DNA of 64,000 nt from Streptomyces sp. NBC_01314 (GCF_041435215.1 NZ_CP108394.1:2294001-2358000), one strand, 5' to 3'; shown: positions 26,524 to 37,091, counted from the stretch's first letter. The notes: generated by a model not told the origin, from the sequence alone. Translations and numbers: made by a program.

Positions 26524-28095
26524 TCAGGCCGCGGACGGCATGAGGTGGTACTCGGGGAAGTTCCCCGGCAGCCGTTCCCCCGCCGGGCCGCGTGTGACGG
26601 CCCGCACGAGCAGTTCACCGCCGACGAAGGCGCCCCGCCAGGACGCGCCGAAGCCGCCGAAAAGCTCCTCGCGGTCGCCGCGTGAGCGGGGAGTGCCGTG
26701 GCCGACCTTGAACGCCCGGATCTGGGGTGCCAGCCGCTCGTACGTCGCGTGGTCGTCGGTGGAGAGGGTGGCGACGAGCGCGCCGTTCGAGGCGTTCATG
26801 GCGGCGAGCAGTTCGGCCTCGGTGTCGACCAGGACGATCGTGTCGACCGGGCCGAAGGGTTCCGCGTGGTGCAGCGGGGAGGACGAGGGCGGGTTGAGGA
26901 GGGTGACGGGCTGGACGTACGCGCCGGTGTCCTGGCCGGGCAGGAAGCGCGCGTCGGCGAACCGGCCCCGGTGGAGCGGGACGGCGCCCCGGTCGACGGC
27001 CTCGGCTACCTGGTCGGTCAGTTCCTTGGCCTTGGCCGCGTTGATGACGGGCCCGAAGTCCAGCTTGGGGTACGGGTCGTCGGGGTGCTCGACGGCCAGC
27101 GGGTGGCCGACCCTGAGGGTGCGGACCGCCGGGAGGTAGGCGGCCAGGAACTCGTCGAACAGTTCCCGCTGGACGACGAAGCGCGGGTACGCCGTGCAGC
27201 GCTGTTTGCCGTAGTCGAAGAGCTTGGGGATGACGGCGGTCAGAGTGTCCCAGTCGGTGTGGTTCCAGATGCCCCAGGTGTTCAGTCCCTCCTGTTCCAG
27301 CACATGGCGTTTGCCGAGGTCGGCGACGGCGGTGGCCACGGCGGCGCCGGTGTCGCGGCCGCCGACGAAGGAGACGCAGCCGATCTCGGGGGCGCGGACG
27401 AGCGCCTCCGACAGTTCGCTGCCGCTGCCGCTGACGAGGGTGACGGGTATGCCTTCGCGGGCGGCGAGCGCGCCGGCCAGGGTGAGGCAGGCGACGCCGC
27501 CGTCGGTCGGGGCCTTGGCGATGACCGCGTTCCCCGCCAGCGCCTGGACCAGCATCGCGTGGACGAGCACGCTCATCGGGTAGTTCCAGCTCGCGATGTT
27601 GGAGACGGGACCGTCGAGGGGGACGCGTCCTTCGACCATGGGCTCGATGCCGTCGACGTACCAGCGGACGCCGTCGATGGCCCGGTCCACGTCTGCCTGC
27701 GCGAGCCGCCAGGGTTTGCCGATCTCCCAGACGAGGAGGAGGGCGAGCAGTTCGCGGTGCTGGGTGAGGGCGTCGAGGGTGGCGGCGACCCGGGCGCGGC
27801 GTTCGCCGAGGGGGACGTGGCGCCAGGCGCGGTGCTGGTCGAGGGAGGCGCGTACCGCCTGGTGCGCGGTGGCGCCGTCCAGGCGGGGTGGGCCCGCGAC
27901 GGGGCTGCCGTCGACGGGGCTGGTGGCCGGGAGTGCCCGGCCGTCGGCTCGCCAGGCGGCGCCCCAGTGGTTGAGGACCCGGTCGTCCCGGAAGGCCTCG
28001 GGGGCGACGGCGAGACACCGCTGCCAGGCGTCGGTCCAGGCGGTGCCGGATTTGAGGGTCAGAGGGGCAGGGGTGGTGAGGGTGGGTGGTGCCAT
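26524..28095 (-). CDS. Aldehyde dehydrogenase family protein (PaaN-like)
   Basis: NAD(P)-dependent aldehyde oxidation. Family features are the substrate-entry motif NIASWNYPMSVLVHAML, the general-base Glu in VLEQEGLNTWGIW, and the catalytic Cys300 in DYGKQRCTAYPRF. The overall pattern fits the PaaN-like branch rather than classical betaine-type dehydrogenases. The ATG has GGAG seven bases upstream. It lies 60 bases downstream of sucD and is probably cotranscribed with sucCD. The substrate is unknown. In an oxalate cluster, glyoxylate or another C2 or acyl semialdehyde is a plausible inference, and no phenylacetate genes are nearby. Length is 523 residues. Confidence 0.75.
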   Translation of the reverse strand: MAPPTLTTPAPLTLKSGTAWTDAWQRCLAVAPEAFRDDRVLNHWGAAWRADGRALPATSPVDGSPVAGPPRLDGATAHQAVRASLDQHRAWRHVPLGERRARVAATLDALTQHRELLALLLVWEIGKPWRLAQADVDRAIDGVRWYVDGIEPMVEGRVPLDGPVSNIASWNYPMSVLVHAMLVQALAGNAVIAKAPTDGGVACLTLAGALAAREGIPVTLVSGSGSELSEALVRAPEIGCVSFVGGRDTGAAVATAVADLGKRHVLEQEGLNTWGIWNHTDWDTLTAVIPKLFDYGKQRCTAYPRFVVQRELFDEFLAAYLPAVRTLRVGHPLAVEHPDDPYPKLDFGPVINAAKAKELTDQVAEAVDRGAVPLHRGRFADARFLPGQDTGAYVQPVTLLNPPSSSPLHHAEPFGPVDTIVLVDTEAELLAAMNASNGALVATLSTDDHATYERLAPQIRAFKVGHGTPRSRGDREELFGGFGASWRGAFVGGELLVRAVTRGPAGERLPGNFPEYHLMPSAA

Positions 28096-28155
28096 GGGTT
28101 TCTCCGCTCTCGGTGCGCAGTCGGGGGCGGGGGGACACAAGAGATGGGAGTGAGG

Positions 28156-29040
28156 TCAGGCCTCGTCCTCCAGGGCGGCGAGCACGAGCCGGGCCGTCTC
28201 GGTGGGGGTGCCGCCGACCCTCACTCCGACCGCTTCCAGCGCCTCCTTCTTGGCCTGGGCGGTGCCGGAGGAGCCGGAGACGATGGCGCCCGCGTGGCCC
28301 ATCGTCTTGCCCTCGGGGGCGGTGAACCCGGCGATGTAGCCGATGACGGGCTTGGTGACGTGGTCGCGGACGTACGCGGCGGCCCGTTCCTCGGCGTCGC
28401 CGCCGATCTCGCCGATGAGGACGATGAGTTCGGTGTCGGGGTCGTTCTGGAAGGCGGCCAGGCAGTCGATGTGGGTGGTGCCGACGACGGGGTCGCCGCC
28501 GATGCCGACGCAGGTGGAGAAGCCGATGTCGCGGAGTTCGTACATGAGTTGGTAGGTGAGGGTGCCGGACTTGGAGACCAGGCCGACGCGTCCCGGCTTG
28601 GTGATGTCGGCGGGGATGATGCCGGCGTTGGACTGGCCGGGGGTGATCAGGCCGGGGCAGTTGGGGCCGATGATCCGGGTGCCCCTGGACCGGGCGTACG
28701 CCGTGAAGGCGACGGAGTCGTGGACGGGGATGCCCTCGGTGATGACGACGGCGAGGCCGATGCCGGCGTCGGCGGCCTCGACGACGGCCGCCTTGGCGAA
28801 GGCGGGCGGGACGAAGACGACGGTGACGTCGGCGCCGGTGACCTCGATGCCCTCGTGGACGGAACCGAAGACGGGGACGGCACGGTCGTCGAAGTCGACG
28901 GTCCGGCCCGCCTTGCGGGGGTTGACGCCGCCGACGACGTTCGTGCCGGCCGCGAGCATGCGGCGGGTGTGCTTCATGCCCTCGCCGCCGGTCATGCCCT
29001 GGACGAGGACCTTGCTCTCCTTGGTGAGGTAGATGGCCAT
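28156..29040 (-). CDS. sucD: Succinyl-CoA ligase-type alpha subunit
   Basis: CoA-binding alpha subunit of an ADP/GDP-forming acyl-CoA ligase. It begins [20 protein letters not shown] and shows the CoA-binding Rossmann pattern, [14 protein letters not shown], and the phosphohistidine loop [14 protein letters not shown] near residue 250. At 294 residues it has the usual length. The ATG lies 11 bases after the sucC stop. Because it sits in an oxalate gene set, it may be a dedicated second copy that supplies succinyl-CoA for oxalate activation, or a malate-CoA ligase (MtkB-like) using glyoxylate-derived carbon. Sequence alone does not separate these. Confidence 0.85.
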   Translation of the reverse strand: MAIYLTKESKVLVQGMTGGEGMKHTRRMLAAGTNVVGGVNPRKAGRTVDFDDRAVPVFGSVHEGIEVTGADVTVVFVPPAFAKAAVVEAADAGIGLAVVITEGIPVHDSVAFTAYARSRGTRIIGPNCPGLITPGQSNAGIIPADITKPGRVGLVSKSGTLTYQLMYELRDIGFSTCVGIGGDPVVGTTHIDCLAAFQNDPDTELIVLIGEIGGDAEERAAAYVRDHVTKPVIGYIAGFTAPEGKTMGHAGAIVSGSSGTAQAKKEALEAVGVRVGGTPTETARLVLAALEDEA

Positions 29041-29051
29041 GTCCGGGCTCC

Positions 29052-30182
29052 TCAGATCGCGTGGGCGAGGTCGGCGGCACGGCGCGCGGCGCCGTCCATG
29101 GTGGTGGCCTGGTGGACGAGGGGGTGGTCGCGGTCGTCGAGGATGGCCCGGCCGCGTGCGGCGTTGTTGCCGTCGAGGCGGACGACCAGCGGTTTGGTCA
29201 ACCGCACGCTGTCCAGGGCCTGCACGATGCCGTCCGCGACCGCGTCGCAGGCGGTGATCCCGCCGAAGACGTTGACGAGGACCGACTTCACCTCGGGGTC
29301 GGAGAGGATGACGGAGAGGCCGTCGGCCATGATCTGGGCGGAGGCGCCGCCGCCGATGTCGAGGAAGTTGGCGGGGCGGGCGCCGCAGCCCGCCACCACG
29401 TCGAGGGTCGACATGACGAGTCCGGCGCCGTTGCCGATGACACCGACCTCGCCGTCCAGCTTCACGTAGTTGAGGCCCTTGGCGGCGGCCGCCGCCTCCA
29501 GCGGGTCGTCGTGCGCGAAGCCCTCGTCGCCCCAACGCGTCTGCCGGAAGCTCGCGTTGTCGTCCAGGGTGACCTTGCCGTCGAGGGCGAGGATGCGGCC
29601 CTGTGCGGTCCGGACCAGGGGGTTCACTTCGACGAGCAGAGCGTCCTCGCGGGTCAGCACCTCCCAGAGCCGTACGAGGACGTCGACGGTCTGCGGGGGC
29701 AGGCCGGCGGCCTGCGCGATCTCGGTCGCCTTCGCCGAGGTGACGCCCTCGACGGGGTCGATGGGGATACGGGCGACGGCTTCGGGGCGGGTCGCCGCGA
29801 CCTCCTCGATGTCCATGCCGCCCTCGGCCGAGGCGATCGCGAGGAAACGGCCGACGGCGCGGTCGAGGACGTACGAGACGTAGAACTCGCTCTCGATCGC
29901 GACGGGTTCGGCCACCATCACCTTGCGGACGGTGTGGCCCTTGATGTCCATACCGAGGATCTGCCGTGCCGTCAGTTCGGTGGCGGCGGGGTCGGCGGCG
30001 AGCTTCACCCCGCCCGCCTTGCCGCGTCCGCCGGTCTTCACCTGGGCCTTGACGACGACGCGTCCGCCCAGCCGGCGGGCTGTGTCGCGGGCCTCCTTGG
30101 GCGAGTCCGTGACCTCGGCCCTCGGCACCGGGATGCCGTGTTCTTCGAAGAGTTCCCTTGCCTGGTGCTCGAAAAGGTCCAT
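29052..30182 (-). CDS. sucC: Succinyl-CoA ligase-type beta subunit
   Basis: ATP-grasp beta subunit of the same ligase. It opens [20 protein letters not shown] and has [18 protein letters not shown] (nucleotide loop), [21 protein letters not shown] and [12 protein letters not shown], all standard for SucC. At 376 residues it is intact. It is the first gene of the minus-strand unit sucC-sucD-aldehyde dehydrogenase and diverges from the oxalyl-CoA decarboxylase gene across a 176-base region containing a perfect operator, so both directions are probably induced together. MtkA-type malate ligase is the main alternative. Confidence 0.85.
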   Translation of the reverse strand: MDLFEHQARELFEEHGIPVPRAEVTDSPKEARDTARRLGGRVVVKAQVKTGGRGKAGGVKLAADPAATELTARQILGMDIKGHTVRKVMVAEPVAIESEFYVSYVLDRAVGRFLAIASAEGGMDIEEVAATRPEAVARIPIDPVEGVTSAKATEIAQAAGLPPQTVDVLVRLWEVLTREDALLVEVNPLVRTAQGRILALDGKVTLDDNASFRQTRWGDEGFAHDDPLEAAAAAKGLNYVKLDGEVGVIGNGAGLVMSTLDVVAGCGARPANFLDIGGGASAQIMADGLSVILSDPEVKSVLVNVFGGITACDAVADGIVQALDSVRLTKPLVVRLDGNNAARGRAILDDRDHPLVHQATTMDGAARRAADLAHAI

Positions 30183-30251
30183 TCCGGCTCCTGACTCAAA
30201 AGTGCCGCACGCCCCCTGGACACCACCCATCGGATGCGGGATAACAAGCTT

Positions 30252-30275
30252 CATACAGTATTCGTCGACTGTATG
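30252..30275. promoter_or_regulatory. Operator in the divergent sucC / oxalate-gene promoter
   Basis: CATACAGT and ACTGTATG form a perfect 8-bp inverted repeat with an 8-base spacer that contains CGTCGAC. The core CGTCGACTG recurs as CGTCGACAG at 60665 and CGTCTACAG at 57867. It lies between genes read in opposite directions. A GntR/FCD dimer is the most likely ligand. Confidence 0.65.
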
Positions 30276-30358
30276 CAATCAACCGCGAGACCGCTCCAAC
30301 CCCTACGAACACCCCAGGACGACCCCACGAAACCCCTACGAAGGGACAGGACTTCGCC

Positions 30359-32044
30359 ATGCCCGACGGCAACAGCCAGGACCTCATCTCCGGTGGTCAC
30401 CTCGTCGCCAAGGCGCTCAAAGCGGAGGGTGTGGAGGTCATCTACACCCTGTGCGGCGGCCACATCATCGACATCTACGACGGCTGCGTCGACGAGGGCA
30501 TCGAGGTCGTCGACGTACGCCACGAACAGGTCGCCGCCCACGCCGCCGACGGCTACGCCCGTATCACCGGCAAGCCCGGATGCGCGGTCGTCACCGCCGG
30601 CCCCGGTACGACCGACGCCGTGACCGGCGTCGCCAACGCCTTCCGCGCGGAGTCCCCGATGCTGCTGATCGGCGGCCAGGGCGCGCACACCCAGCACAAG
30701 ATGGGGTCCCTGCAGGACCTGCCGCACGTCGACATGATGACCCCGATCACCAAGTTCGCGGCGACCGTGCCGGACACGGCCCGCGCCGCCGACATGGTGT
30801 CCATGGCCTTCCGCGAGTGCTACCACGGCGCCCCCGGCCCCTCCTTCCTGGAGATCCCGCGCGATGTCCTCGACGCCAAGGTGCCGGTGGAGAAGGCGCG
30901 GGTGCCCAAAGCCGGCGCCTACCGGGCCTCGACCCGCTCGGCCGGCGACCCCGAGGCCATCGAGAAGCTCGCCGACCTGCTGGTGCACGCCGAGAAGCCC
31001 GCGATCCTGCTGGGCAGCCAGGTGTGGACGACCCGGGGCACCGAGTCCGCCATCGAGCTGGTGCGCACGCTGAACATCCCGGCGTACATGAACGGCGCCG
31101 GCCGCGGCACGCTCCCGCCCGGCGACCCGCACCACTTCCAGCTCTCCCGCCGGTACGCCTTCTCCAACGCCGACGTCATCGTCATCGTCGGCACGCCCTT
31201 CGACTTCCGCATGGGCTACGGCAAGCGGCTGTCGCCGGACGCGACCGTCGTGCAGATCGACCTCGACTACCGGACCGTCGGCAAGAACCGCGACATCGAC
31301 CTCGGGATCGTGGGCGACGCCGGACTGGTCCTGAAGTCGGTGACCGAGGCGGCCTCCGGGCGCGTCAACGGGGGTGCGTCGAGGCGCAAGGAGTGGCTGG
31401 ACGAGCTGCGCGCCGCCGAGCAGACCGCCATCGAGAAGCGACTGCCCAGCCTCAAGTCCGACGCCTCGCCCATCCACCCCTACCGGCTGGTCAGCGAGAT
31501 CAACGAGTTCCTCACCGAGGACTCCATCTACATCGGCGACGGCGGCGACATCGTCACCTTCTCCGGTCAGGTCGTGCAGCCCAAGTCACCCGGGCACTGG
31601 ATGGACCCCGGTCCCCTCGGCACACTCGGCGTCGGCGTCCCCTTCGTGCTCGCCGCCAAGAAGGCGCGGCCCGACAAGGAGGTGGTGGCCCTCTTCGGCG
31701 ACGGCGCCTTCTCCCTCACCGGCTGGGACTTCGAGACCCTCGTCCGCTACGACCTCCCCTTCGTCGGGATCATCGGCAACAACTCCTCCATGAACCAGAT
31801 CCGTTACGGCCAGAAGGCCAAGTACGGCGAGGAACGCGAGCGCGTCGGCAACACCCTCGGCGACGTCCACTACGACAAGTTCGCCCAGATGCTGGGCGGT
31901 TACGGCGAGGAGGTCCGCGACCCCGCCGACATCGGCCCCGCGCTCCAGCGGGCCCGTGAGTCGGGCAAGCCGTCGCTCATCAACGTCTGGGTCGACCCGG
32001 ACGCGTACGCCCCCGGAACCATGAACCAGACGATGTACAAGTGA
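30359..32044 (+). CDS. oxc: Thiamine diphosphate enzyme, probable oxalyl-CoA decarboxylase
   Basis: Predicted to convert oxalyl-CoA to formyl-CoA and CO2. The ThDP fold is complete: catalytic Glu in [20 protein letters not shown], and the GDGAF to NN cofactor motif in [20 protein letters not shown]. Those family features alone would also fit an acetolactate-synthase-like enzyme, which is how such genes are often named. The functional call rests on the adjacent formyl-CoA transferase, the oxalate carrier and the formate dehydrogenase. AAGGGACAGGA precedes the ATG. The next gene starts 10 bases after the stop. Length is 561 residues. Confidence 0.7.
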   Translation: MPDGNSQDLISGGHLVAKALKAEGVEVIYTLCGGHIIDIYDGCVDEGIEVVDVRHEQVAAHAADGYARITGKPGCAVVTAGPGTTDAVTGVANAFRAESPMLLIGGQGAHTQHKMGSLQDLPHVDMMTPITKFAATVPDTARAADMVSMAFRECYHGAPGPSFLEIPRDVLDAKVPVEKARVPKAGAYRASTRSAGDPEAIEKLADLLVHAEKPAILLGSQVWTTRGTESAIELVRTLNIPAYMNGAGRGTLPPGDPHHFQLSRRYAFSNADVIVIVGTPFDFRMGYGKRLSPDATVVQIDLDYRTVGKNRDIDLGIVGDAGLVLKSVTEAASGRVNGGASRRKEWLDELRAAEQTAIEKRLPSLKSDASPIHPYRLVSEINEFLTEDSIYIGDGGDIVTFSGQVVQPKSPGHWMDPGPLGTLGVGVPFVLAAKKARPDKEVVALFGDGAFSLTGWDFETLVRYDLPFVGIIGNNSSMNQIRYGQKAKYGEERERVGNTLGDVHYDKFAQMLGGYGEEVRDPADIGPALQRARESGKPSLINVWVDPDAYAPGTMNQTMYK

Positions 32045-32054
32045 GGTGCCCCCG

Positions 32055-33305
32055 ATGACCCCTACCGCAGGAACGTCGACCAAGGCTCTCGAAGGCATCC
32101 GCGTCCTCGACATGACGCACGTCCAGTCCGGGCCCTCCGCCACCCAGTTGCTCGCCTGGCTCGGCGCGGACGTGGTGAAGCTGGAGGCGCCGACCGGTGA
32201 CATCACGCGCAAGCAGCTGCGCGACCTCCCGGACGTCGACTCCCTCTACTTCACGATGCTCAACTGCAACAAGCGGAGCATCACCCTCAACACCAAGACC
32301 GAGCGCGGCAAGGAGATCCTCACCGAGCTGATCCGGCGTTCCGACGTCATGGTCGAGAACTTCGGACCCGGCGCGGTCGACCGCATGGGCTTCACCTGGG
32401 ACCGCATCCAGGAGATCAATCCGCGGATCGTCTATGCCTCCATCAAGGGGTTCGGGGACGGGCCGTACACCAATTTCAAGGCGTACGAGGTCGTCGCGCA
32501 GGCCATGGGCGGGTCGATGGCGACCACCGGCTTCGAGGACGGGCCACCGCTGGCGACGGGCGCCCAGATCGGGGACTCGGGCACGGGCATCCACGCCGTG
32601 GCGGGGATTCTCGCGGCGCTGTACCAGCGGGAGAACACCGGGCGCGGCCAGCGGGTCAATGTGGCCATGCAGCACGCCGTCCTCAACCTCTGCCGGGTGA
32701 AGCTGAGGGATCAGCAGCGGCTGGCACATGGCCCGCTCCGTGAATATCCCAACGAGGACTTCGGCGACGAGGTTCCCAGGTCCGGGAACGCGTCCGGCGG
32801 CGGCCAGCCCGGCTGGGCCGTGAAGTGCGCGCCGGGCGGCCCGAACGACTACGTGTACGTCATCGTGCAGCCCGTCGGCTGGCAGCCGATGAGCGAGCTG
32901 ATCGGCCGGCCCGAGCTGGCGGACGACCCCGAGTGGGCGACACCGGAGGCCCGGCTGCCCAAGCTCAACAAGATGTTCCAGCTCATCGAGGAGTGGTCGT
33001 CCACGCTCCCCAAGTGGGAGGTCCTGGAGCGGCTCAACGCCCACAACATCCCGTGCGGGCCGATCCTCTCCACCAAGGAGATCATCGAGGACGAGTCCCT
33101 GGTCTCCAACGAGATGGTCGTCACCGTGCCGCATCCCGAGCGCGGCGACTTCGTGACCGTCGGCAGCCCGTTGAAGCTGTCCGACTCCCCCGTGGACGTG
33201 ACCAGTTCCCCCCTGCTCGGCGAGCACAACGAAGAGGTCTACGTCGGCGAGCTGGGGCTCGGCGACGAGGAGCTGCGCCTGCTCAAGTCGAACGGAGTGA
33301 TCTGA
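32055..33305 (+). CDS. frc: Formyl-CoA:oxalate CoA-transferase (class III)
   Basis: Moves CoA from formyl-CoA (or another donor) to oxalate. It is close to the Oxalobacter enzyme from memory, sharing VDSLYFTM(L/F)NCNKRSI, [18 protein letters not shown], [14 protein letters not shown] and GNAxGGGQPGW. The nucleophilic Asp is Asp174 in [13 protein letters not shown] 32055 is preferred over GTG 32046 because GAGGTG then sits at proper distance. It has 416 residues and is followed after 3 bases by the ligase gene, giving an oxc-frc-ligase operon. Confidence 0.9.
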   Translation: MTPTAGTSTKALEGIRVLDMTHVQSGPSATQLLAWLGADVVKLEAPTGDITRKQLRDLPDVDSLYFTMLNCNKRSITLNTKTERGKEILTELIRRSDVMVENFGPGAVDRMGFTWDRIQEINPRIVYASIKGFGDGPYTNFKAYEVVAQAMGGSMATTGFEDGPPLATGAQIGDSGTGIHAVAGILAALYQRENTGRGQRVNVAMQHAVLNLCRVKLRDQQRLAHGPLREYPNEDFGDEVPRSGNASGGGQPGWAVKCAPGGPNDYVYVIVQPVGWQPMSELIGRPELADDPEWATPEARLPKLNKMFQLIEEWSSTLPKWEVLERLNAHNIPCGPILSTKEIIEDESLVSNEMVVTVPHPERGDFVTVGSPLKLSDSPVDVTSSPLLGEHNEEVYVGELGLGDEELRLLKSNGVI

Positions 33306-33308
33306 TTG

Positions 33309-35441
33309 ATGGCCGAAGACCGGGTGCTGAGGGTGCGCACACTCCTCGACGCCGTACGGGCCGAGGGCCGGAGCGCGCTGACCGCTCCCGAGGGCAAGGT
33401 GATCGCCGACGCGTACGGGATCGCCGTACCCGGTGAGGAGTTGGCGCGGGACGTCGACGAGGCGGTGTCGTACGCGGCGCGCTTCGGCGGGCCGGTCGTC
33501 ATGAAGATCGTCTCGCCGGACATCCTCCACAAGACCGACGCGGGCGGTGTGATCGTCGGAGTGGAGGGGGCCGGTGACGTACGGGCCGCGTTCCACCGCA
33601 TCGTCGACAACGCCCGCGCGTACGCACCCGACGCCCGTATCGAGGGCGTCCAGGTGCAGGAGTTGCTGCCGAAGGGGCAGGAGGTCATCGTCGGCGCGGT
33701 GACGGACCCGACGTTCGGGAAGGTCGTCGCGTTCGGGCTCGGCGGCGTGCTGGTCGAGGTCCTCAAGGACGTGACCTTCCGGCTCGCGCCGGTCGACGCG
33801 GACGAGGCGCTCTCCATGCTGGACTCGATCCGCGCGGCGGAGATCCTGCGCGGGGTGCGCGGCGCCCCTGCGGTGGACCGGTGGGCGATCGCCGAGCAGA
33901 TCCGCCGGGTCTCCGAACTCGTCGCGGACTTCCCGGAGATCGCCGAGGTGGACCTCAACCCGGTGATCGCCACCCCGGAGAGCGCGGTGGCGGCGGACAT
34001 CCGGGTGATTCTCGCGGAGTCGGTGCCGAAGCCCCGGCGCAGGTACTCCCGCGAGGAGATCCTCGCGTCGATGCGCCGGCTGATGCGGCCCTCGGCGGTC
34101 GCCGTGATCGGGGCCTCCAACGAGCAGGGCAAGATCGGCAACTCGGTGATGCGCAACCTCGTCGACGGCGGATTCTCCGGCGAGATCTATCCGGTGAACC
34201 CCAAGTCCGATGACATTCTGGGCCGCAAGGCGTACAAGAGTGTCACGGACGTTCCCGGTGAGGTGGATGTGGCGGTCTTCGCGATCCCCGCCAAGTTCGT
34301 GGCCTCGGCGCTGGAGGAGGTGGGTCGCAAGGGCATCCCCAACGCCGTACTGATCCCGTCGGGTTTCGCGGAGACCGGCGAGCACGGACTCCAGGACGAG
34401 ATCGTGGCGATCGCCGAGCGGTACGGCGTCCGACTGCTCGGGCCGAACATCTACGGCTACTACTCGACGTGGCACGACCTGTGCGCCACGTTCTGCACGC
34501 CGTACGACGTCAAGGGCGGGGTGGCGCTGACCTCGCAGTCCGGTGGCATCGGGATGGCCATCCTGGGCTTCGCGCGGACCACGAAGACGGGTGTGTCGGC
34601 GATCGTCGGGCTCGGCAACAAGTCGGACCTGGACGAGGACGACCTGCTGACCTGGTTCGGCGAGGACCCGCACACCGAGTGCATAGCCATGCATCTGGAG
34701 GACCTCAAGGACGGGCGGGCCTTCGTGGAGGCCGCGCGGGCGACCGTCCCGAAGAAGCCGGTCGTGGTCCTCAAGGCGGGCCGTACGGCGGCCGGGGCGA
34801 AGGCGGCGGGCTCGCACACGGGCGCGCTGGCGGGCGACGACGCCGTGTACGAGGACATCCTGAAGCAGGCCGGGGTGATCAGGGCGCCGGGCCTGAACGA
34901 GATGCTGGAGTACGCGCGCGCGTTGCCGGTGCTCCCGGCTCCCCGGGGCGACAACATCGTGATCATCACGGGTGCGGGCGGCAGCGGCGTCCTGCTGTCG
35001 GACGCCGTCACCGACAACGGTCTGACGCTGATGGAGATCCCGCCGGACCTGGACGCGTCCTTCCGGAAGTTCATCCCGCCCTTCGGCGCGGCCGGCAACC
35101 CGGTCGACATCACCGGGGGCGAGCCTCCGTCGACGTACGAGGCGACGATCCGGCTGGGCCTGGAGGACCCGCGCATCCACGCGCTCGTCCTCGGCTACTG
35201 GCACACCATCGTCACCCCGCCCATGGTGTTCGCCGAGCTCACCGCGCGCGTGGTGGCCGAGTTCCGCGAGCGGGGCATCGAGAAACCGGTCGTCGCGTCG
35301 CTCGCGGGCGACGTCGAGGTGGAGGAGGCCTGCCAGTACCTCTTCGAGCGTGGGGTCGTGGCGTACCCGTACACGACCGAGAAGCCGGTGGCCGTACTCG
35401 GCGCGAAGTATCGCTGGGCGCGGGCCGCGGGGTTGCTCTGA
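33309..35441 (+). CDS. ADP-forming acyl-CoA (acetate-CoA type) ligase
   Basis: Single-chain NDP-forming acyl-CoA ligase. The order is ATP-grasp first (about 8-230, VVMKIVSPDILHKTDAGGV), then CoA-binding Rossmann domain (about 250-375, AVAVIGASNEQGKIGNSVMR), then ligase domains with the phosphohistidine loop AGSHTGALAGDD (about 500) and a C-terminal ligase part. In this operon the likely substrates are oxalate, formate or acetate, priming the CoA cycle run by Frc; this is inference. ATG 33309 (or TTG 33306) follows the frc stop almost directly. The last codons, RWARAAGLL-stop, recur 91 bases downstream as an orphan copy. Length is 710 residues. Confidence 0.8.
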   Translation: MAEDRVLRVRTLLDAVRAEGRSALTAPEGKVIADAYGIAVPGEELARDVDEAVSYAARFGGPVVMKIVSPDILHKTDAGGVIVGVEGAGDVRAAFHRIVDNARAYAPDARIEGVQVQELLPKGQEVIVGAVTDPTFGKVVAFGLGGVLVEVLKDVTFRLAPVDADEALSMLDSIRAAEILRGVRGAPAVDRWAIAEQIRRVSELVADFPEIAEVDLNPVIATPESAVAADIRVILAESVPKPRRRYSREEILASMRRLMRPSAVAVIGASNEQGKIGNSVMRNLVDGGFSGEIYPVNPKSDDILGRKAYKSVTDVPGEVDVAVFAIPAKFVASALEEVGRKGIPNAVLIPSGFAETGEHGLQDEIVAIAERYGVRLLGPNIYGYYSTWHDLCATFCTPYDVKGGVALTSQSGGIGMAILGFARTTKTGVSAIVGLGNKSDLDEDDLLTWFGEDPHTECIAMHLEDLKDGRAFVEAARATVPKKPVVVLKAGRTAAGAKAAGSHTGALAGDDAVYEDILKQAGVIRAPGLNEMLEYARALPVLPAPRGDNIVIITGAGGSGVLLSDAVTDNGLTLMEIPPDLDASFRKFIPPFGAAGNPVDITGGEPPSTYEATIRLGLEDPRIHALVLGYWHTIVTPPMVFAELTARVVAEFRERGIEKPVVASLAGDVEVEEACQYLFERGVVAYPYTTEKPVAVLGAKYRWARAAGLL

Positions 35442-35691
35442 TGGGCGCGCTCGCTGTGGTATGGCCGGGGGTCCGGGGGTTGTCCCCGGGCGTGACACAG
35501 CTCGCTGGGCGCGGGCGGCGGGGCTGCTGTGACGAGCGTCGCCGCGGCGCGGCTGTTGGGGGGAGATCGATGAGCTGAGCGACGGCTCGAACCACGGGGC
35601 CTGCGGCGACCGCTCACCGCGGGCCCCGGCGCAAAGAAGCACGGACAGGGGGCGCTGGCCAGACTTCTTCCACGCGAAGGGTTCGATCGAC
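35442..35691. other. Intergenic region with orphan copy of the ligase 3' end
   Basis: Bases 35503-35532 match the last 30 bases of the ligase gene (35412-35441) at 27 positions. All three differences are synonymous (both read RWARAAGLL-stop). This looks like the last trace of a tandem paralogue. A G-rich inverted element GGGGGTCCGGGGG...CCCCGGG (35467-35490) typical of Streptomyces spacers lies between the copies. No clear promoter for the carrier gene was found. Confidence 0.55.
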
Positions 35692-37080
35692 ATGGCAACA
35701 ACTGACATCTCCACATCCGTCCCCTACAGGGAGGTGACGGACGCCAACGGCCGGATGTACCGGGTCGGCGAGTCCGACCTGGACATCATGGGGCGCAAAC
35801 GCAAGTGGATGGTCATCCTGCCGTGGGTGGGCATGATGGGCATCAGCTCGGCGGAGTACGCGTTCGCGTCCGCCGAGGAGACGCTGCACACGGCGCACAG
35901 CTGGAGCAACCAGCACATCTTCTGGATGCTGGGCGTATGGGTGTTCTTCCAGGCCGCGGTGGCCTTCCCCGCAGGGAAGCTCCGTGAGAGCGGCAAACTG
36001 CCCGCCCGCTGGGCGATGATGCTGGGCGCGGTCGGCACCCTGCTCGGCTATCTGTCCCTCGCGTTCGCACCGCACGTCATCGTCGCGTACGTCGGATTCG
36101 GCATGTTCAGCGGTATGGGCGCCGGCATGGTCTACGCGACCTGCGTGAACATGGTCGGCAAGTGGTATCCGGAGCGCAAGGGCGGCAAGACCGGCTTCGT
36201 CAACGGCGGTTTCGCCTACGGTTCGGTGCCGTTCGTGTTCATCTTCACCGGGTTCATGGACCTGACGAACTTCCGCTGGGTACTCGTCTGCGTCGGCGTG
36301 TTTCTCGCGTCGGTCGTCGCCGTGGCCGGTCACTTCTTCCAGGACCCGCCGAAGAACTGGTGGCCTGCCGAGGTCGACCCGCTGCGGAAGCCGGACGACC
36401 CGCGCGCGCGGCGCGCGCTGGAGAAGAACCCGCCGGCCGTGAAGCAGTACACGCCGAGTGAGGCCTGGCGGACGGGCCGCGTCGCGCTGATGTGGTTCTG
36501 CCTGCTGTGTACGTCGGGTGTGAACATCTTCGGCATCGCGTTCCAGGTGCCGTTCGGGAACGAGGCCGGTTTCGCGGGCGGGATCGTGGCCACGGCCATG
36601 TCCCTGAAGGCGATCGTCAACGGCACCGGACGCGGTGTCATCGGCTGGCTCTCCGACCGCTACGGCCGCAAGCAGTGCCTGATCTTCGTCTGCATCGTGC
36701 TGGGCCTGTCCCAGTACGGCATCCTCTGGTCCGGCAACATCGGCAACCTGCCGCTCTTCCTGGTGTTCTCCAGCATCTCCGGCTTCGGTGGCGGTGCCAT
36801 CTTCCCGATGTTCGCGGCGATGACCGCGGACTACTTCGGCGAGAACAACAACGCCTCCAACTACGGTCTCGTCTACAGCTCCAAGCTGGTGTCCGGTCTG
36901 CTCGGCTCCGGCATGGGCGCCGTGGTCGTGGGCGCCTGGGACTACGCGGGCGCGTTCGTGCTCGCCGGCACCATCTCGCTGTTCGCCGGGTTCGTGGCGA
37001 TCTTCCTGCATCCGCCGGGGCGGCCCCGCAACCGGCACATCGCGCCCAACCCCCGTCCGCTCGGTGACGAAGTGGCCTGA
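35692..37080 (+). CDS. OFA-family MFS carrier, probable oxalate/formate antiporter
   Basis: Inner-membrane carrier with about 12 hydrophobic segments in 462 residues and the OFA signature GFGMFSGMGAGMVYATCVNM. Segment 11 carries a lysine (GLVYSSKLVSGLLGSG) at the place of Lys355 of Oxalobacter OxlT, the residue known to bind the oxalate carboxylate. That supports oxalate as substrate. It follows the oxc-frc-ligase operon by 250 bases and has its own ribosome binding site (GAAGGG). A compound hairpin terminates it. Import of oxalate in exchange for formate is the expected role. Confidence 0.8.
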   Translation: MATTDISTSVPYREVTDANGRMYRVGESDLDIMGRKRKWMVILPWVGMMGISSAEYAFASAEETLHTAHSWSNQHIFWMLGVWVFFQAAVAFPAGKLRESGKLPARWAMMLGAVGTLLGYLSLAFAPHVIVAYVGFGMFSGMGAGMVYATCVNMVGKWYPERKGGKTGFVNGGFAYGSVPFVFIFTGFMDLTNFRWVLVCVGVFLASVVAVAGHFFQDPPKNWWPAEVDPLRKPDDPRARRALEKNPPAVKQYTPSEAWRTGRVALMWFCLLCTSGVNIFGIAFQVPFGNEAGFAGGIVATAMSLKAIVNGTGRGVIGWLSDRYGRKQCLIFVCIVLGLSQYGILWSGNIGNLPLFLVFSSISGFGGGAIFPMFAAMTADYFGENNNASNYGLVYSSKLVSGLLGSGMGAVVVGAWDYAGAFVLAGTISLFAGFVAIFLHPPGRPRNRHIAPNPRPLGDEVA

Positions 37081-37091
37081 CGCCTCCGCGT

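Noticed and set aside
32670..32690. Apparent loss of the catalytic Asp in formyl-CoA transferase (MQHAVLN where Oxalobacter has MQDAVLN)
   Set aside because: Counting residues shows that the nucleophile is the Asp in the GDS motif, present here as Asp174, so the His substitution is not at the active centre.
31980..35714. 1244-codon open frame on the minus strand
   Set aside because: It lies entirely opposite oxc, frc, the acyl-CoA ligase and the start of the carrier gene, and has Arg/Gly/His-rich composition with no domain pattern. It is a high-GC shadow.
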